From Paramecium tetraurelia (Eukaryota; Ciliophora; Oligohymenophorea; Peniculida; Parameciidae), in NCBI RefSeq assembly GCF_000165425.1, contig NW_001799067.1, forward strand, positions 316,867 to 380,866: a DNA stretch of 64,000 nucleotides. The letters run 5' to 3'. Position numbers and translations under genes: made by a program. Numbering within the stretch: position 1 is the stretch's first letter; each line of letters opens with the position of its first letter. Under the pieces are notes generated by a model. It was not told where the DNA came from and searched no databases. It saw only the letters and a list, made by a program, of their open reading frames with translations. This document shows positions 49,454 to 62,017 of this stretch, one piece after another.

Positions 49454-50847
49454 ATGAGTAAACTTACCAAGGCGGTATTCGAGAGAAATTACATCTTGAA
49501 AGGAGACTACTATATTATAGATTTAAATACAAGAAATCTTGTGAGCATTAAGAACATCGATCAATATTGTCGAGTGGATAAAATCTAAGAGATGATTCTC
49601 GAATAGAATAGTCTAGGTTAAATAGAAGAAGTCATTCGACACATGTAATTAAATTATGCAAGTCTAGGATTCAACTTAAGTTATTGGAGCTGTAATTAAA
49701 TTAAATCCAGATCATAGAAAATTTAGAACTTCCCAATTTAGAATAGCTTAATCTGAATACTAATTTCATCAAAGAAGTTCCTCAATTATAATTGCCCAGA
49801 TTGAAAGTATTGAATCTATCCTTTAATAAAATCACATATATTGCTGATCAGAATCTCCCATCATTGGAGTAACTCAATTTATCTGGAAATTAACTCATAT
49901 ATCTCCCTAAATTGAATTAATCTCCAAGACTTAGACTTCTAGATGTGCAGAAGAATAATCTAATTTCAATTACAAGGTTAATGGGTACTTGTTAATACTT
50001 ACAGGATCTTAAGATGGGGTATAATTAAGTTCCTGGAGAGTATATTGATGAATTATGCGCAGTTATTCAAACATTGCCAAGTCTTGACAAAGTCGATTTC
50101 AAAGGAAATCCTGTTTCTTAGGTTAATGGCTATGAGATTAGATTATTGAAAGCAAAACCAGGTTTGAAATATATTGACAATATTCATTTATCTGAAAATA
50201 TCATTCAAAATCTTTAGGTTTGATTCATTTCTATTTTAGAATATGGATAAAACAAAGTCATTTAATGAGTTGGTGGAAGTAACAAAAGAATAATATTATA
50301 AATGGATATAAGAAAGAGAAGAAGTGAGGAGAGTGATGCAGAAATAATTAAATTAGTAGAAGCTTAGATTGGACTTTCAATTTGAGGACAAAGAAGAAGA
50401 CAACATTGAGGAGATGAAGGAATTTTTTGAATTTATTAAAGAAATTGAAGCTAAAAAGAAAAAAGGTGAAAAAATAAATGTGGATGATTAAAATATTTAA
50501 TTATGGAGATAGAGACTATAATAATCTGAGAATTAAAGAATCTAAGCCTAATAATTAGTTAGGTAACAACAAATAAGAAACAATGAATAGTAAATCAATA
50601 ATTATGTATCTACTAAAACAATGATGGTATTTCATTATTACATATTTAGCAAAAACTATTCGAAATTGCCATCAATGAACCTGAAATGTGGAAGGAAATC
50701 AAGAGGAAGGAACTAGTTTAAATACCTTAGGAACAAAGTGATGAACCCTCTTCTGGCATGAGATCAATGAATAGTGTAGAAACACCTTAGGAATCTGGGA
50801 GTAGAAGTGGAAATTATAGTGTAAGGAGTGGGAAGTCACGATTTTGA
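49454..50847 (+). CDS. Leucine-rich repeat plus coiled-coil protein
   Basis: About 441 residues. Residues 60-230 form SDS22/LRRC-type repeats (LELPNLEQLNLNTN, LKVLNLSFNKITY, SLEQLNLSGNQL, LRLLDVQKNNL) capped by KPGLKYIDNIHL, the usual LRR cap. The second half is a charged coiled coil (YYKWIQEREEVRRVM onwards), then a Ser/Arg-rich tail. This plan is common among ciliary and centrosomal LRR proteins. Three introns (23 nt near 49.64 kb, 22 nt near 50.22 kb, 23 nt near 50.63 kb) must be removed; the literal frame would stop after the LRR cap. Intact; begins 37 bases after the ZIP stop. Confidence 0.85.
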
Positions 50848-50875
50848 ATGGTTGTTTCATTTAATATATTAAAAT

Positions 50876-51627
50876 ATGAATTAAAGTAAAGTTCTTAGAG
50901 TGGACATAGTAGATTAAAAGAACCATTAAGCTATTATGGAAATGCCTAAGGATTATCGAAAAGAGCATTTTATAATCAGAAAGAATGAGATAAGAATTAA
51001 GAAAGAAGAGGTGCAGCCACCCAAAAAGATGTAGAGATTTATTCTATGTTGTAGAGATGCTGATTAATATAATACAAAGGAGTATTATTAATAGAGGAAG
51101 AAGAATATGTAAGTGAACAAGTCAAACTAGGCTAATAATTCGAGATGATCGAGAAAAATAACCTTATTAAAGTTAAAATTTCTAGATGATTTTCCTCCAG
51201 CTTAAAGTTTGATCCTATTGAAATGTAAGGGTAAATACTCATTGTCTTTTGTTTCTTAAAAGTCAGAAGTTTATAAGCATGTATTTTAGTTAACTTAATT
51301 AAAGATTTCTGAAGAGTTCTAAAACAAGCTTTTTAAAGATATTGACAAGGGATTGGATGCAAGGAAAAATTAAGAAAACAGAGATAAGGTGGATATTAGG
51401 GAGAAGAAATAGATTGCAGAATATAAAAATGATCTTTCAGATTCCGATGAGGAGGATTCATTTTCAAATAAAAAAAACTAGGTAGAAAAAAATAAATAAA
51501 GGAAAAATATCACACAAACTTGATTATTCTTGTGGTGGAGAAACCTAAAAAGAAAGTTAAAAAGAACGAATCTTTTGGGGATGATTAATAGTCTGATTCA
51601 GTGGTTGAGTCAAGTGCTTCTTTTTGA
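50876..51627 (+). CDS. Unknown charged protein, about 236 residues
   Basis: Two introns (22 nt near 51.11 kb; 51482-51501, 20 nt, ending AAG) and one apparently missing base in the A run at 51154-51158 give one frame whose length is a multiple of three. The middle looks globular (KFLDDFPPAQSLILL, KYSLSFVSQKSEVYKHV), the ends are Lys-rich with acidic patches (SDSDEEDSF; C-terminal KPKKKVKKNESFGDD), suggesting a nuclear or nucleic-acid-associated protein. No family recognised. The start is 28 bases after the LRR gene stop. Confidence 0.5.
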
Positions 51628-51800
51628 TGAACAATACTGAGATAAATGTGAGTATATGTCATAATATTTTATTAATTAATTATTTAGTGACGTTTTTGTT
51701 TAATTTAATTCTAATTTGGGGGTTTTGAAAAATGTTTTGGGTATTAATAAGTGAGTTTAAGATCATTTTAAATGAATATTATTTAAAATATACATAATAT

Positions 51801-52909
51801 ATGGATTATATTAGAACAATAGTTTCAGGAAAAAAAAAGAGATTCATCTCAGAAGGTTATAACTTAGATTTGACTTATGTTTGCGATAGGATAATAGCTA
51901 TGGCTTTCCCTGCTGAAGGATTTGAAAGCTGTTATAGGAATCCCATTGATAAGGTATTATATATGTAGAATTTTAGGTGGTTCAATTTTTGGAGAACAGA
52001 CATGGCAATAATTACTTAATTATGAATCTATCATCACGCACTTATGATTATTCTAAATTTAAAAATCAGGTTAAAAATTATCAGTGGAACAATCATCATG
52101 CTCCCCAATTACATTTACTCTTTAATATGTGTAAATCTATGCAAGAGTTCTTTAATTAGAAATAAGAAAATGTTGTTGTCGTACATTGTCTGGCAGGAAA
52201 GGGCAGAACGGGTACGTTAATTTGCTGTTACCTTTTATATTGTGGAATGTTTAACACCGTGAATGATGTTCTATAATATTATGAAAAATCCAGATTCAAC
52301 GACGAAGGCTTGGGAGTTAATTAACCATGCCAAATTCGTTATATCGAATATTTCAATCAATTATTATAAGGAGAAGCCATTTACCCAAGTCTTAAATATT
52401 TGAGCTCCATTATTATAGAGGGCGTACCAAAACTCAATATTGATGATGGCAGCAAGATATCGGCTAAAATCTATCAGAACCAACAACTTATCAAAGACAC
52501 CTAAATACTTAAAATCATTTAAGAAAATTAGACAAATTGTATAATAATGACACCCAATCCTATTGTCGTCCATGGGGACATTTTAATTGAATTTTATAAT
52601 TCCAACCTTGTGAAAACCAAGTTAATAATGAGAATATCATTTAATACCTCATTTAATACCATCACTTTTACTAAGGATTAGATTGATCCATTTAAAATTA
52701 AAAACGATTCAAGAATACCTGATAATTTTAAACTTCACGTTTGCCAATCAGAATATTGCAATAATTGTGATTAGACCACCAGTTTTCATGAAAAGTGTCC
52801 TGATTGTAAACAAGCCCTAAATTAAGAAAGACAAAATTGGCATCAAATTAAAGATGCCTTGAAGTTAAAAGGGGTCAATGTCATTAGATTTTTCCCTTAA
52901 AACTTTTGA
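51801..52909 (+). CDS. PTEN-like phosphatase
   Basis: Dual-specificity lipid/protein phosphatase of the PTEN family, 361 residues after a 23-nt intron near 51.96 kb. The N-terminus (IRTIVSGKKKRF, YNLDLTYVCDRIIAM) matches the PIP2-binding and TI-loop region. The catalytic loop is HCLAGKGRTGT, with the nucleophile Cys and Arg; the position usually Lys (HCKAGKGRTG) is Leu. A C2-like beta domain follows (LKYLSSIIIEG to about residue 300). The tail carries a CNNC...CPDC four-cysteine set (about residues 315-335) that looks like a small zinc site, not part of human PTEN. Frame intact. Confidence 0.92.
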
Positions 52910-53128
52910 TATCGAATATTAAATGTTTGTAGAATAGACATCATCATCAGAGTTAAAATACTATCAAAGAAGCCTTACTTTTTTTGTAAATATATAATAA
53001 ATATGTCTATTCATAATTTAGTTAAAAATTATAAAATAAATATTTTATTCTCTTTAGTGATAGATAAATCTTCTCGATAATGTGATTATTAAGTATATCA
53101 ATATGTAATAAGATATGCCATTCAATTC

Positions 53129-55659
53129 TCATATAGGTTTTTCCAGAATTTATCTTATTTTAACTGAATTGAACTTCGCCCAATAAGAAAATGTATACCT
53201 ACTTGCATGGTCAATTTTTTATTGAAAATATTTTGGGTATTTCTTAAACTATTTTTCATACTCTTTAACCATATTATCTATATTATTATTTTACTTATAC
53301 ACAGTAAAACAATAATATTAGTCAATTTCTGCAGTAACACTTAAGTTTTTAGTTTTAAACTCATCTAACATCATTTGCTACTTCTCTGTATTATAACCTT
53401 CGTCGATAATCTAGCATGAATTAGATTGTTTTTCTATAATATGTTTTTATGAAGATATTTTCTAACTTTTATGATCCAATTTGGATTCATATAAAGTATA
53501 CGAATTTCTTTAATCTTCTTAACTTAGTATTTTAATAGATTCGTTATCGTCAAATAATTAAGCACAATTTTGTATTTCTTCTTGGGCAAGGAGAGTATTG
53601 AATTATCTTCGAGATTATCTTTTAATATTTCTCTCTCTTCTCTACTATTATTTGAAATATTCTTATTTTATTATTCTTTCGATATCTGGCTTATAGAAAT
53701 TATTGGGACAATTTAAACTAATATGATGATATTGATGGCAGAATCTGCATTTTAAGTTTATTTATTAGAGATTTGAGTCGAATATAATATCATCCTTGAT
53801 TTAATGAAATTTTTCAAAATCCCTTTGATTAAATTTGAGTATTTCCAAAAATTTCGATCTTTCAATTTTGTATACTTTGCAAAGTGTATTTGCTTTAACC
53901 TTTACATTCACATTGAAACCTGTAAAAAAACTGTAATCTCCAAAGGTATCACCCTCATTGAGTATTTCTATTTATGAATTGCTTTATTTTTCCATGACTG
54001 TTGCAGTTCCTGAATGAAAAAAGTAGCTTAAATTATCAAATTTTATACAGCGAAGAATCAAAGTCATGGATAAAATCACCGGGAAGAAATGTCTACAATT
54101 CACTTTCTTAACCTATGAATTGCTATGTTTACAATGAAAACAGTTGTAATGGTTTAATTTTTTTCATTATTGTCATTTTGATATCAACAGTGAGTTGAGT
54201 TTTGAGACTTGAAGGGAGATAAGCATATATTTTATCTATCTTTTATCTAAATAATTTTGCATACATCTTCTTAACTCCCAAACACATCCTCCTGATAATG
54301 AAATTGCAAATAATTCCGTATCCTACTTTATAATTCCGGCTCAATATTGTTATTCCGCATATGCTAGTTTATCAGAATTAGTGATTTTCTAGGATTTAAT
54401 TCCAATAATTACTTATATCGTTATTTTTGATCATAAATTAGTTTCAAAATGTACCCAATCGAATTCATTGAATATGCAAAGGTGCAACTACTAATGAACA
54501 TCATTATAATTGAAGATACAACCTCGTAATGATTCTGTGCCGTGATATCTCCATACCCAACTGTTGCCATCGTCATGGTTGCCCAATACAAAGAATAGGC
54601 ATACCTTAACCAAAGGGTTTCATCTAGTAGATGTTCCTTAATCAACCAAGAGTGACCAAATTTTTGACTAGTCAGTTCCCCCATATAATACCAAAAACAT
54701 GCCATTGTGTGAGCAACAAAATAGACACTTAAGATTACATTTATTAAATCTAAGATTTAACTCAATCCTCCTCTTAAATAGAATTATTCATATTAAATAG
54801 TAATCTTCTTTCTGATTTGCTTAAAAATGATGAGCATTTAAATTATAGTAATAAACTCATTTACTTAATAATCGAAGTAAAAGAGTGACCACATAACCAG
54901 ATTTAATATCTCTGTAAAGAAAGTATATTAGAAATAGTTTTTAATAATTTGCAGTCTGTCATAGATTACCTATATAAGGATTAGAGTCTTACCTCTCCTT
55001 TTTAAATGAACCCTCGATTTAAACTAATTATAAAGTCAAACACTGCATACAATGCGATTATGGCAACTAAATATTTGAAAATCTCTTGATCCATTTCTCT
55101 CTCTTTATGTTATTGCAAAAAGCAAGCTAGAAAGGGACATAGCCATAAACTTAAAGCGATAACACTTATTCCAACCAGATCCCAAAAAATTAAAAAGAAT
55201 GATCCAGGTTAAATAACATAGCTGTTATCCTTCTGCAATAATTCCTCTATAATTTATGTAATTATAAATACAATCATTTTTATTTTTAAGATTCATAGAT
55301 AAGTAATTTTCCTACAGATAATCATTATTACTTTATTTAACATACGCTCGTTAGTAGAGATTCGATAAAAATCTTGTAATGAATTATTTTTATTGTATGA
55401 ATTTCAAAAATTTTGGTTTCAAGTGCAATTTTAAAATGGAGGAACGAGAGATATATGTTTGTTGTAATTTCGTTCTAGAAGGGTGTCTTTAAGGAATAGT
55501 CTATCTTTATTGTCCTTCATTTAAACAGTTGATCAAGCTTTCCTCTGATTGTATGAAAGATGGCATTTTTTCTTTCTGATAAATTTACTTGATAACATCA
55601 AAAGGCCCGATTGAAACTCTAGGACTTCTCTGACTAGGAGTGATAAACACTTAATCCAT
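53129..55659 (-). CDS. CNBD-containing potassium channel (EAG/CNG-like)
   Basis: Six-helix K+ channel with a cytosolic cyclic-nucleotide-binding domain, about 818 residues. S1 is FFLIFWDLVGISVIALSLW, S5 NVILSVYFVAHTMACFWYY, the selectivity filter TVGYGD within MTMATVGYGDITA, and S6 SIIMMFISSCTFAYSMNSIG. A C-linker (YLQFHYQED) leads to a divergent CNBD (FLPGDFI, NEGDTFGDYSFF). Directly after the CNBD is CRFCHQYHHISLNC, which fits a CX2CX4HX4C zinc knuckle. Introns: 25 nt near 55.29 kb, 23 nt near 54.98 kb and 54240-54264 (25 nt, AAG end). One extra base is inferred in the T run 54041-54044. Spliced length is then a multiple of three. S4 carries few basic residues. Confidence 0.9.
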
Positions 55660-55745
55660 TAATAAATTCAAGAATAATTTATATATATAAATATAATTTT
55701 TATAATTGAAAATCTACAAACTGAATGTAAATTTTATTATCTAGA

Positions 55746-57380
55746 TCATTTTTCTCTCATCACTAAGCTGTATCTCATACTATTTTTATGGCATTTCTTG
55801 ACAATCAAATAAATAATGATTAAAAAGCCAAAAGAAACTAATAACGAAGCAATAACATAAACAACCCTCATTAAAACATCAAATGGACACTTCACTTTAC
55901 CTTCAAGACTTTTCAACCTATCATCACACGTATTGTAAAAGAAGAGCTGACTACTTTTTTCAAAAGCTCTAATAATTATGCAGGTTCTTAATTGAGAATC
56001 TTAAATTTCAATATTGGTGTAGTGATTCTTCCCCAACCAAGGTCCAAATGTTAATGGCTAAGTCTTGCAAGAACCTGACTTATCCAACGATCCACACATT
56101 GTTTCTTAGAGTCCATACTTGTATTTGAGGCCTAGATGTTGAATATAAGAATTATATCCATTTTTCATAGCAGTCATATGAGAATCACTACTGACAATCA
56201 ACACTTATTTCTCTAAAACCTCCTGAATATTCTATAACTTATCAGCTATTAATAGTTATTCATGAGGAAACATATCCCATGTTTCTCCATGGAAATTCAC
56301 AGAAGATATGAAAATGACTGCTTAAATCCAATCTGTTATAGCTACTTTATCTAATATTGTTATTAGCCATTCTCTTTATTATTTTCCTAAAATAGACCTT
56401 GCATTTGAGAAGTTCCCAAATTGATCTCCTAAGACTTCTAAATTTTGAAATGTTCTTAAATCAACAGTGATTATTATGGTTCTTCCAATAATTTGATATC
56501 TATAGGATCCAATATTTTCTTCATTTATTTCCTCTATGTTCTTCACTTCTTATGGGAATTGTGGTAACTCTTCGTCTTGAAATAGAGGTCGATAATTATG
56601 TAGATTCCCATGAGGAACGTATTTCCAATATAATAAATTGGCAGTATTTCTGGTAGGACTGTTTCCATCGGCATCATTTTTCCCAAAATCATGGTCATCA
56701 AATTGATATTCGATTGGTACTTATTGATATCTATATAATTAGTGGATTGTAATACAAATATCTCTATGTAGTGGAACCGAAGACTTGCTTATAAGCAAAG
56801 TCAAATTCATCAACAGAATCGGTATTTATATCTCTGTAATGCAAATCACCTAGCATGAAAAAGAATTGGGGATAGGTATTTTAATATATATCAAGAAAAA
56901 TAGTACTGATTGATGCAGTTCTTGCACAACCTGAGGCACTAAAATTAAAAGTGTACGGTTGTCCGATCAATCCAAAAGTTTTGAATGAAAACATTGGTTA
57001 TTCAAACTCAGTTGTAAATTCGTAATCTTTTTCTTTGTTGTACACAGTCTTCAGATATTCAGGTGTAATGTTCTCAATATCATAGAACTCAAATATATAG
57101 AAATACTAAGTATTAGGTTAAAGATTCTGAAATTAAAGTATAATTGGTGATTCATTGCTTTGATTGACTTTAAGTCTGTTCATAATTCATTTATATACTA
57201 TGAAAAGTTTTCAATATTTTTCAGATCCCAAGAAATAATCCTAAAGTTAAGCATTGAATCCTGTCTTGTAAACACTTTCATTGTTATGGAATTAGATGTT
57301 AAATTACCTTTCCAGTGAAACAATATAGCATCTTCATATTGCAATGCTGCAATCATCTCAAAAATTAAAAAGAAAAGCAT
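55746..57380 (-). CDS. PhoD-like metallophosphatase with membrane anchor
   Basis: Extracellular alkaline-phosphatase-D type enzyme, about 528 residues. It starts with a short hydrophobic signal (MLFLIFEMIAAL), then an N-terminal Ig-like PhoD_N domain, the metallophosphatase motifs GDLHYRD, FDDHDFGKND, and a late SSDSHMTAM, and ends with one membrane helix (VIASLLVSFGFLIIIYLIV) and a short basic tail. So it is probably a type I surface protein. Introns of 23 nt (near 57.18 kb, CAG end) and 25 nt (near 56.74 kb) are needed; the frame is then intact. It lies 86 bases downstream of the upstream coiled-coil gene's neighbourhood on the same strand. Confidence 0.85.
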
Positions 57381-57409
57381 TTATAATAATTTTAATATCA
57401 TTATATATG

Positions 57410-58527
57410 TCAGTTACTATTGATGGTATTCTCTTCCTCAATATAATAAGGATCTGGTGTTTGTTTTTTTCTGAGAAACATGTCCTTGGGGAACTCTCTA
57501 AGATTCTTGCTTTTCCCATTAATGAAGCTTTAAACTAATTACTCCTATTGCTCTTCGGATGACTAGATGGAGTTGTGACAAACCTTTGAAATAGACTTCC
57601 TTCGGTTCTTATCATAGAGTTAATAATTGAAGTCAGTAGAATCCTCTAATTCTTCTTCCTAAGTGTTGTTACTTAACTCCGAAGAGGAGTGGGTTGGTTT
57701 GGATTCATCCTCCCACTCATATTGTTGTCTTACTCTTTCCTGATTCTTAACATCTCTCAATATTTTGTCACATAATTGATTTCCTTTTTGACATTTGCAT
57801 TTGATCTATAACATCTCTACAGTCTTCTTAACAGCCAACAATGAATTTTGATTGTCTATTTTCTGTTTGGCTAGCAATTCTTCAAGCCAAGCATTTTATT
57901 AAACTAGTTTTTAATATTAAATTGTAAATTCCTTCTGCATCATTTTGATCTTACTTTTGAGATCAATCTCCTTCTATTTGTATTAGTTTAATTAATTAGC
58001 TAGCAATCTGTTTGATAATGTAGTTTCTTTTAATTTTTATTCCAACTGAGATTATTTATTAACTGAAAGTCTGAAAAATCTAACATCTGAATGTTTGTGA
58101 TATTCAATAGCATTCTCAACAAACTTAAGAAAGTCACTCTCATTATTCTTATTCACACTGTCTCTTTGTATTGATTCCTTCATAAAATCACTGTCACTCC
58201 TGGAGTTGTTCAATTTAAAAAACTAATCAAATAGTTTTTCTCCTTCCAATTCCTCCATATCATTGATGGGAGTACCATGTCTGTATGAATGTTACTTGTT
58301 GTCGAGAGTAGACTTGGCTCTTTGATGCTTCAGATCCACACTAGGTTTGCGTTTCTAGATCAAAGACTCAATGTATTATAAGTTGTTTCTGTTCATGTCT
58401 TCAAATAACCCAAATGACTACTAATCATTTGGAGACTTTTTATGTCTGAGTTCTCTTGAACTTATTAAAAAAACATCTTACTTGCATAATTTATGCCCTG
58501 CTTTCCTGACAGTTAACTTAGTGACAT
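57410..58527 (-). CDS. Coiled-coil protein, 372 residues, unknown
   Basis: Intronless frame with one apparently missing base in the seven-base A run at 58467-58473 close to the start (MSLSQLSGKQGINY joins RELRHKKSPND). Residues 160-260 form a coiled coil (LEQKLKETTLSNRLLANQL). A Cys pair (KCKCQKG) follows, then an acidic, Ser-rich C-terminus ending at TGA 29 bases from the PhoD gene's start. If the indel is real, translation could begin at an internal ATG near 58.35 kb. No family recognised. Confidence 0.6.
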
Positions 58528-58690
58528 TAAATTAAATTTTATTTTATAAAACCAAAATACCCATCAATACACTTTAATTTATATAACAAACACCCTATCC
58601 ATTATACTGTTTCTGTTTTTCATTATCAATGCAAACAAAAGTGTTGAGTTCTATGCAAATATTAATTAATTTTTTATTATTTCTTATTTA

Positions 58691-60669
58691 ATGATGCCAA
58701 AACTAAGTCGAGAGAATACGATTAGCAATGCAAGTTGTCTCCCGAGACATCTGAATATACAAGGGTTCCAAAAGTTCAACATCAAGTCCAATTCTCCAAG
58801 AACATTATAGGCTTGTTAAGAATTGGGCATTGATCCAATTGTTTTAGAATTAAAGTAAGCTCAATGATGTATACAAGAGAAGAATCAGATTTCAAATAAA
58901 ATGATTTAGATGAGGAAATCATTTAACTCAGATACTAACATTACTTAAACAGAGTTCATTGTATATGATCAATAATAATTATAATAGAACTGTTCACAGA
59001 AATAACTCAAAGAAGGAAAGAGATAATCTAGAGGCAGAGACAAAAACTATTGAATAATAATGCCTCAATTGAATCCCTAGATAGATCAAAGACAATCAAG
59101 TTGTAATAATCACTCGATTAATCAGAGTAATTCTCCTCATTTAATTTAGGGTTCGTCGATAAATTGATACAATCTATAACAGAACAGTTTCCTTCTTGCA
59201 CTAGAAGAGCGAATCTCCAACCAAAGATCAATTTGTAGGAGATGTTTATGATCTCAATTAATTGGAAGGGGGAATCGAAAAAGAGATTGATAGATACAAT
59301 AAACATAAAAAATAAAAAATAGTAAATTATTAAAACCTATAGCTCAACATAGAGAGAGGCACAGCTCAAGTTGCAAGAAGATGCAAAAAGGTTATAATTG
59401 ATAGACAAGTGGAAATAAAAGGACTCACAAATTTTAGATTAGATTTTAAAGAGACAATATGCATTTAAATAAAAGATGAAGGCTTCAAGCAGTGGAAGAA
59501 AAACTCCCTTGCAAAAAATACCGTAATTTACAGATCCAAAATCATTCAAAAGGGATAGTGAAACTAAAATTGACAAGTAAATAACTATCTTAAATTAAGA
59601 GGAGATACGTCATTGTAAAAAACCATGTACAGAACTAGAATTGATGATTCTAAGATTAAATAAAGAAGAGAGATGGTCATTTAAAGAAAGGAAGTACTCA
59701 ACAAACTTGAAGATTTGGAGTTATAAAAAGACCTTGAGAAGTTGTAAATGAAATTAACTTAAAGCGAAAAATTATCTAAATAGTAAGCACAAATCAAAGT
59801 TGAAAGAATCAAGGAGTAATATTTTAGAGAATAATAATTAATTTAATAATAAAAGGAAATTAATGTTGTTTAATCTCAAGAACATTTGAGTGCTATGATT
59901 AGTAAAATGATCAATAAAGAGCAAGAATTTAGAGGATTACTATAATCTTAATTGATGTCAGAATTAGAAAAAAAACAATTATAAAAAGAAAAATAGTAGA
60001 AAATTAAGTAGAATCAAAATGATCTATTTAAGGATCAGGAGTAATTATAATTAATAATCTTAGCAAAAAATTAAAATAATTAAATGATAAATTTAGTAAA
60101 ATTGAAGAACAAAACAAATTAAGAAAATAAGAATTAGACCATAAAATACTTTTAAAATAGGAATTAAGAAAGCTAAAAGAATAGGATAAATTAGACAATT
60201 ATGAGAGGTAGAAAAGACAAAATGATTATAAAATGATGACTCTTTATATGAAATCCAAATTTATTGAAGAAAAAAATCAACTAAAATAATATCAAAATGT
60301 ATTGATTTCAATTAAATATAGGAAGTCATTTAAAAAACTTCTATGGAAATAAACAAGTAGGAAATATAAGAAAGATAAAGAATATATTCACAACTTTAGG
60401 AATTGAGCGATAATTTATTGAACTATAAAGTAATCAATTTTAATAATCCTTAGAGTGTTTCATAACATGAATCGAGATAGAAACAAGACCAAGCAAAATT
60501 CAAAAGTGTCAAGTAATTCATTTATTTAATTTCTAGATTACTTAAGAAGTTTGCTAAATTAGAAGATCCCAACATTGAGCAGCATACTTAAGTACTCTTA
60601 ACAATGCTTTAACCTAAACCTGTAGAAACTAATAATTCTAATAGAAAATTAAGTGTTCACAAAAAATGA
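58691..60669 (+). CDS. Long coiled-coil protein, probably ciliary/basal-body scaffold
   Basis: About 598 residues from at least seven introns, including 58855-58877 and 59577-59599 (both AAG ends), a 32-nt and a 31-nt intron near 59.15-59.37 kb, and TAG introns near 60.05 and 60.30 kb; with all removed, the frame is intact and a multiple of three, a strong check on the model. The N-terminus has SPRTLQACQELGIDP, a phrase that in animals and protists precedes coiled coils of several cilium-associated proteins. Then an Arg/Gln-rich helix, a Ser-rich linker, and a continuous coiled coil from residue 290 to 480. Family not certain. Confidence 0.7.
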
Positions 60670-60849
60670 CGATATCTTATTTTAGTAAATTTATTTAAAA
60701 TTTTATCAATAAAATTACACCAATAATTGCTTTTAATTTATTTAAATCATTTATCATTCTGAAATAGTCAATTTTATTATTCGAACAGAATTTATTAGCA
60801 AAATACTTTATATTTATTCGTCTTTGTTATCTATTCATTTGAATAATAA

Positions 60850-61293
60850 ATGGATAATGAAATCCAAATCTAAACCAAAGTCAAACGAATTAAGGAAAGA
60901 TATGTGCATGAAGCTATGTTTTTGGTTGAGTAATGGAGGTATATATTAAATATATTTAAGTAGAAGCTTATACCAACAAACTTATATCGAAAATGGAAGA
61001 TAATTAAAACTTACTTTAGATAAAGCTGCTGAGATCGTAGGAGTCCCTAGAAAAACCTTGGAAGATTACTACTATTAATTGAAGAAAGCAGAGACTCTAA
61101 GTAAGACTTTATAATATAGTTAGTTGACCTTTAAAATTTTAAGAATTGCAAGATAGGTGTGATTCGAAGAATTGTTAAAGAGAGCAAAAAATAACAAGAA
61201 ACCACAACTCATTTGATTGATACAAATGATTTTTTTTTATAAGAAAATGAAACTAATAACTATAGAAAAAACAGTTTTGAATATGATGATTGA
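60850..61293 (+). CDS. Ciliate-type helix-turn-helix protein
   Basis: Small protein of about 140 residues. After a 22-nt intron (60949-60970, AAG end) the core reads LTLDKAAEIVGVPRKTLEDYYYQL, a helix-turn-helix-like motif I associate with ciliate DNA-binding proteins, followed by GVIRRIVKESKK, also part of that pattern, and an Asn-rich acidic tail. Between the two blocks a one-base shift or an additional short intron (GTAAGA...ATATAG, near 61.10 kb) must be invoked. Probably nuclear; the target is unknown. Stop TGA at 61291. Confidence 0.5.
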
Positions 61294-61325
61294 TTTTACT
61301 AAAAATAGTGTTTACTGGAGCCACA

Positions 61326-62017
61326 ATGATTATAAATGTCGTATATAGTCTATCACTTATTATCCAGTATAATTTCTTAATCTTCCAACATTCCAATTAA
61401 CTTTTACGTGCTCGTTTTTCTAAATTATGATTGTGGAGATATTACGTTTTCTATATACTTGCAATTGCAATATACACACAACACTTTAAGATGTATTTAA
61501 TTTCTTATGCCCCCTTTTTAAATGGATTTAAATCAGAAAATAGATATAAAAAGATCACCTATTATGCATTTATGTTCATAATGTAGTTCAATCTGCCTGT
61601 TAGTTTGCTATTATCTAAATTAGACATTCCAGAAAGGAAACAATTAAATACTCACATGAAAATGAATCTAAAGTCATAGACATCATAAAAACCCTAGATT
61701 ATAAAGAAACAGAGTTAAAGATTTTGTATATTCGTTAATATAAAAATAACTCTAATGTTTATTTCGTAAATTGCCTTCCATTGTTAGAAAATTCGAAAGC
61801 CTTGAATGATATTGGTATCTGGATAATAATTAACCCTCTGAATATATTTAGTTCCTAAATAAATCTAAGAGCAAGAAAACATTTTTGTACAATTGCAGTT
61901 CAAAATTGCACTTGCATATTTCTGTGGATGTGTCTGTTGAGATTCATTTTTTAATAACTCAAATAAACTAAAGTTCTTCATTTCCTTAATTTAACAATAG
62001 GTTTGCAAGAACTTTGA
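61326..62017 (+). pseudogene. Unresolved membrane-protein frame
   Basis: Starts with a 34-codon frame (MIINVVYSLSLII) to a TGA at 61428, and the same phase continues with membrane-like sequence (YYVFYILAIAIYTQHF, YYAFMFIMQFNLPVSLLL). About 61.64 kb the protein-like reading moves to another phase, which itself is open for 196 codons from an ATG at 61427 to TGA at 62015 and carries TLDYKETELKILYIRQY and FVNCLPLLENSKAL. I could not find introns joining them. Either a damaged gene or one with sequence errors; possibly a small multi-pass membrane protein. Confidence 0.35.
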
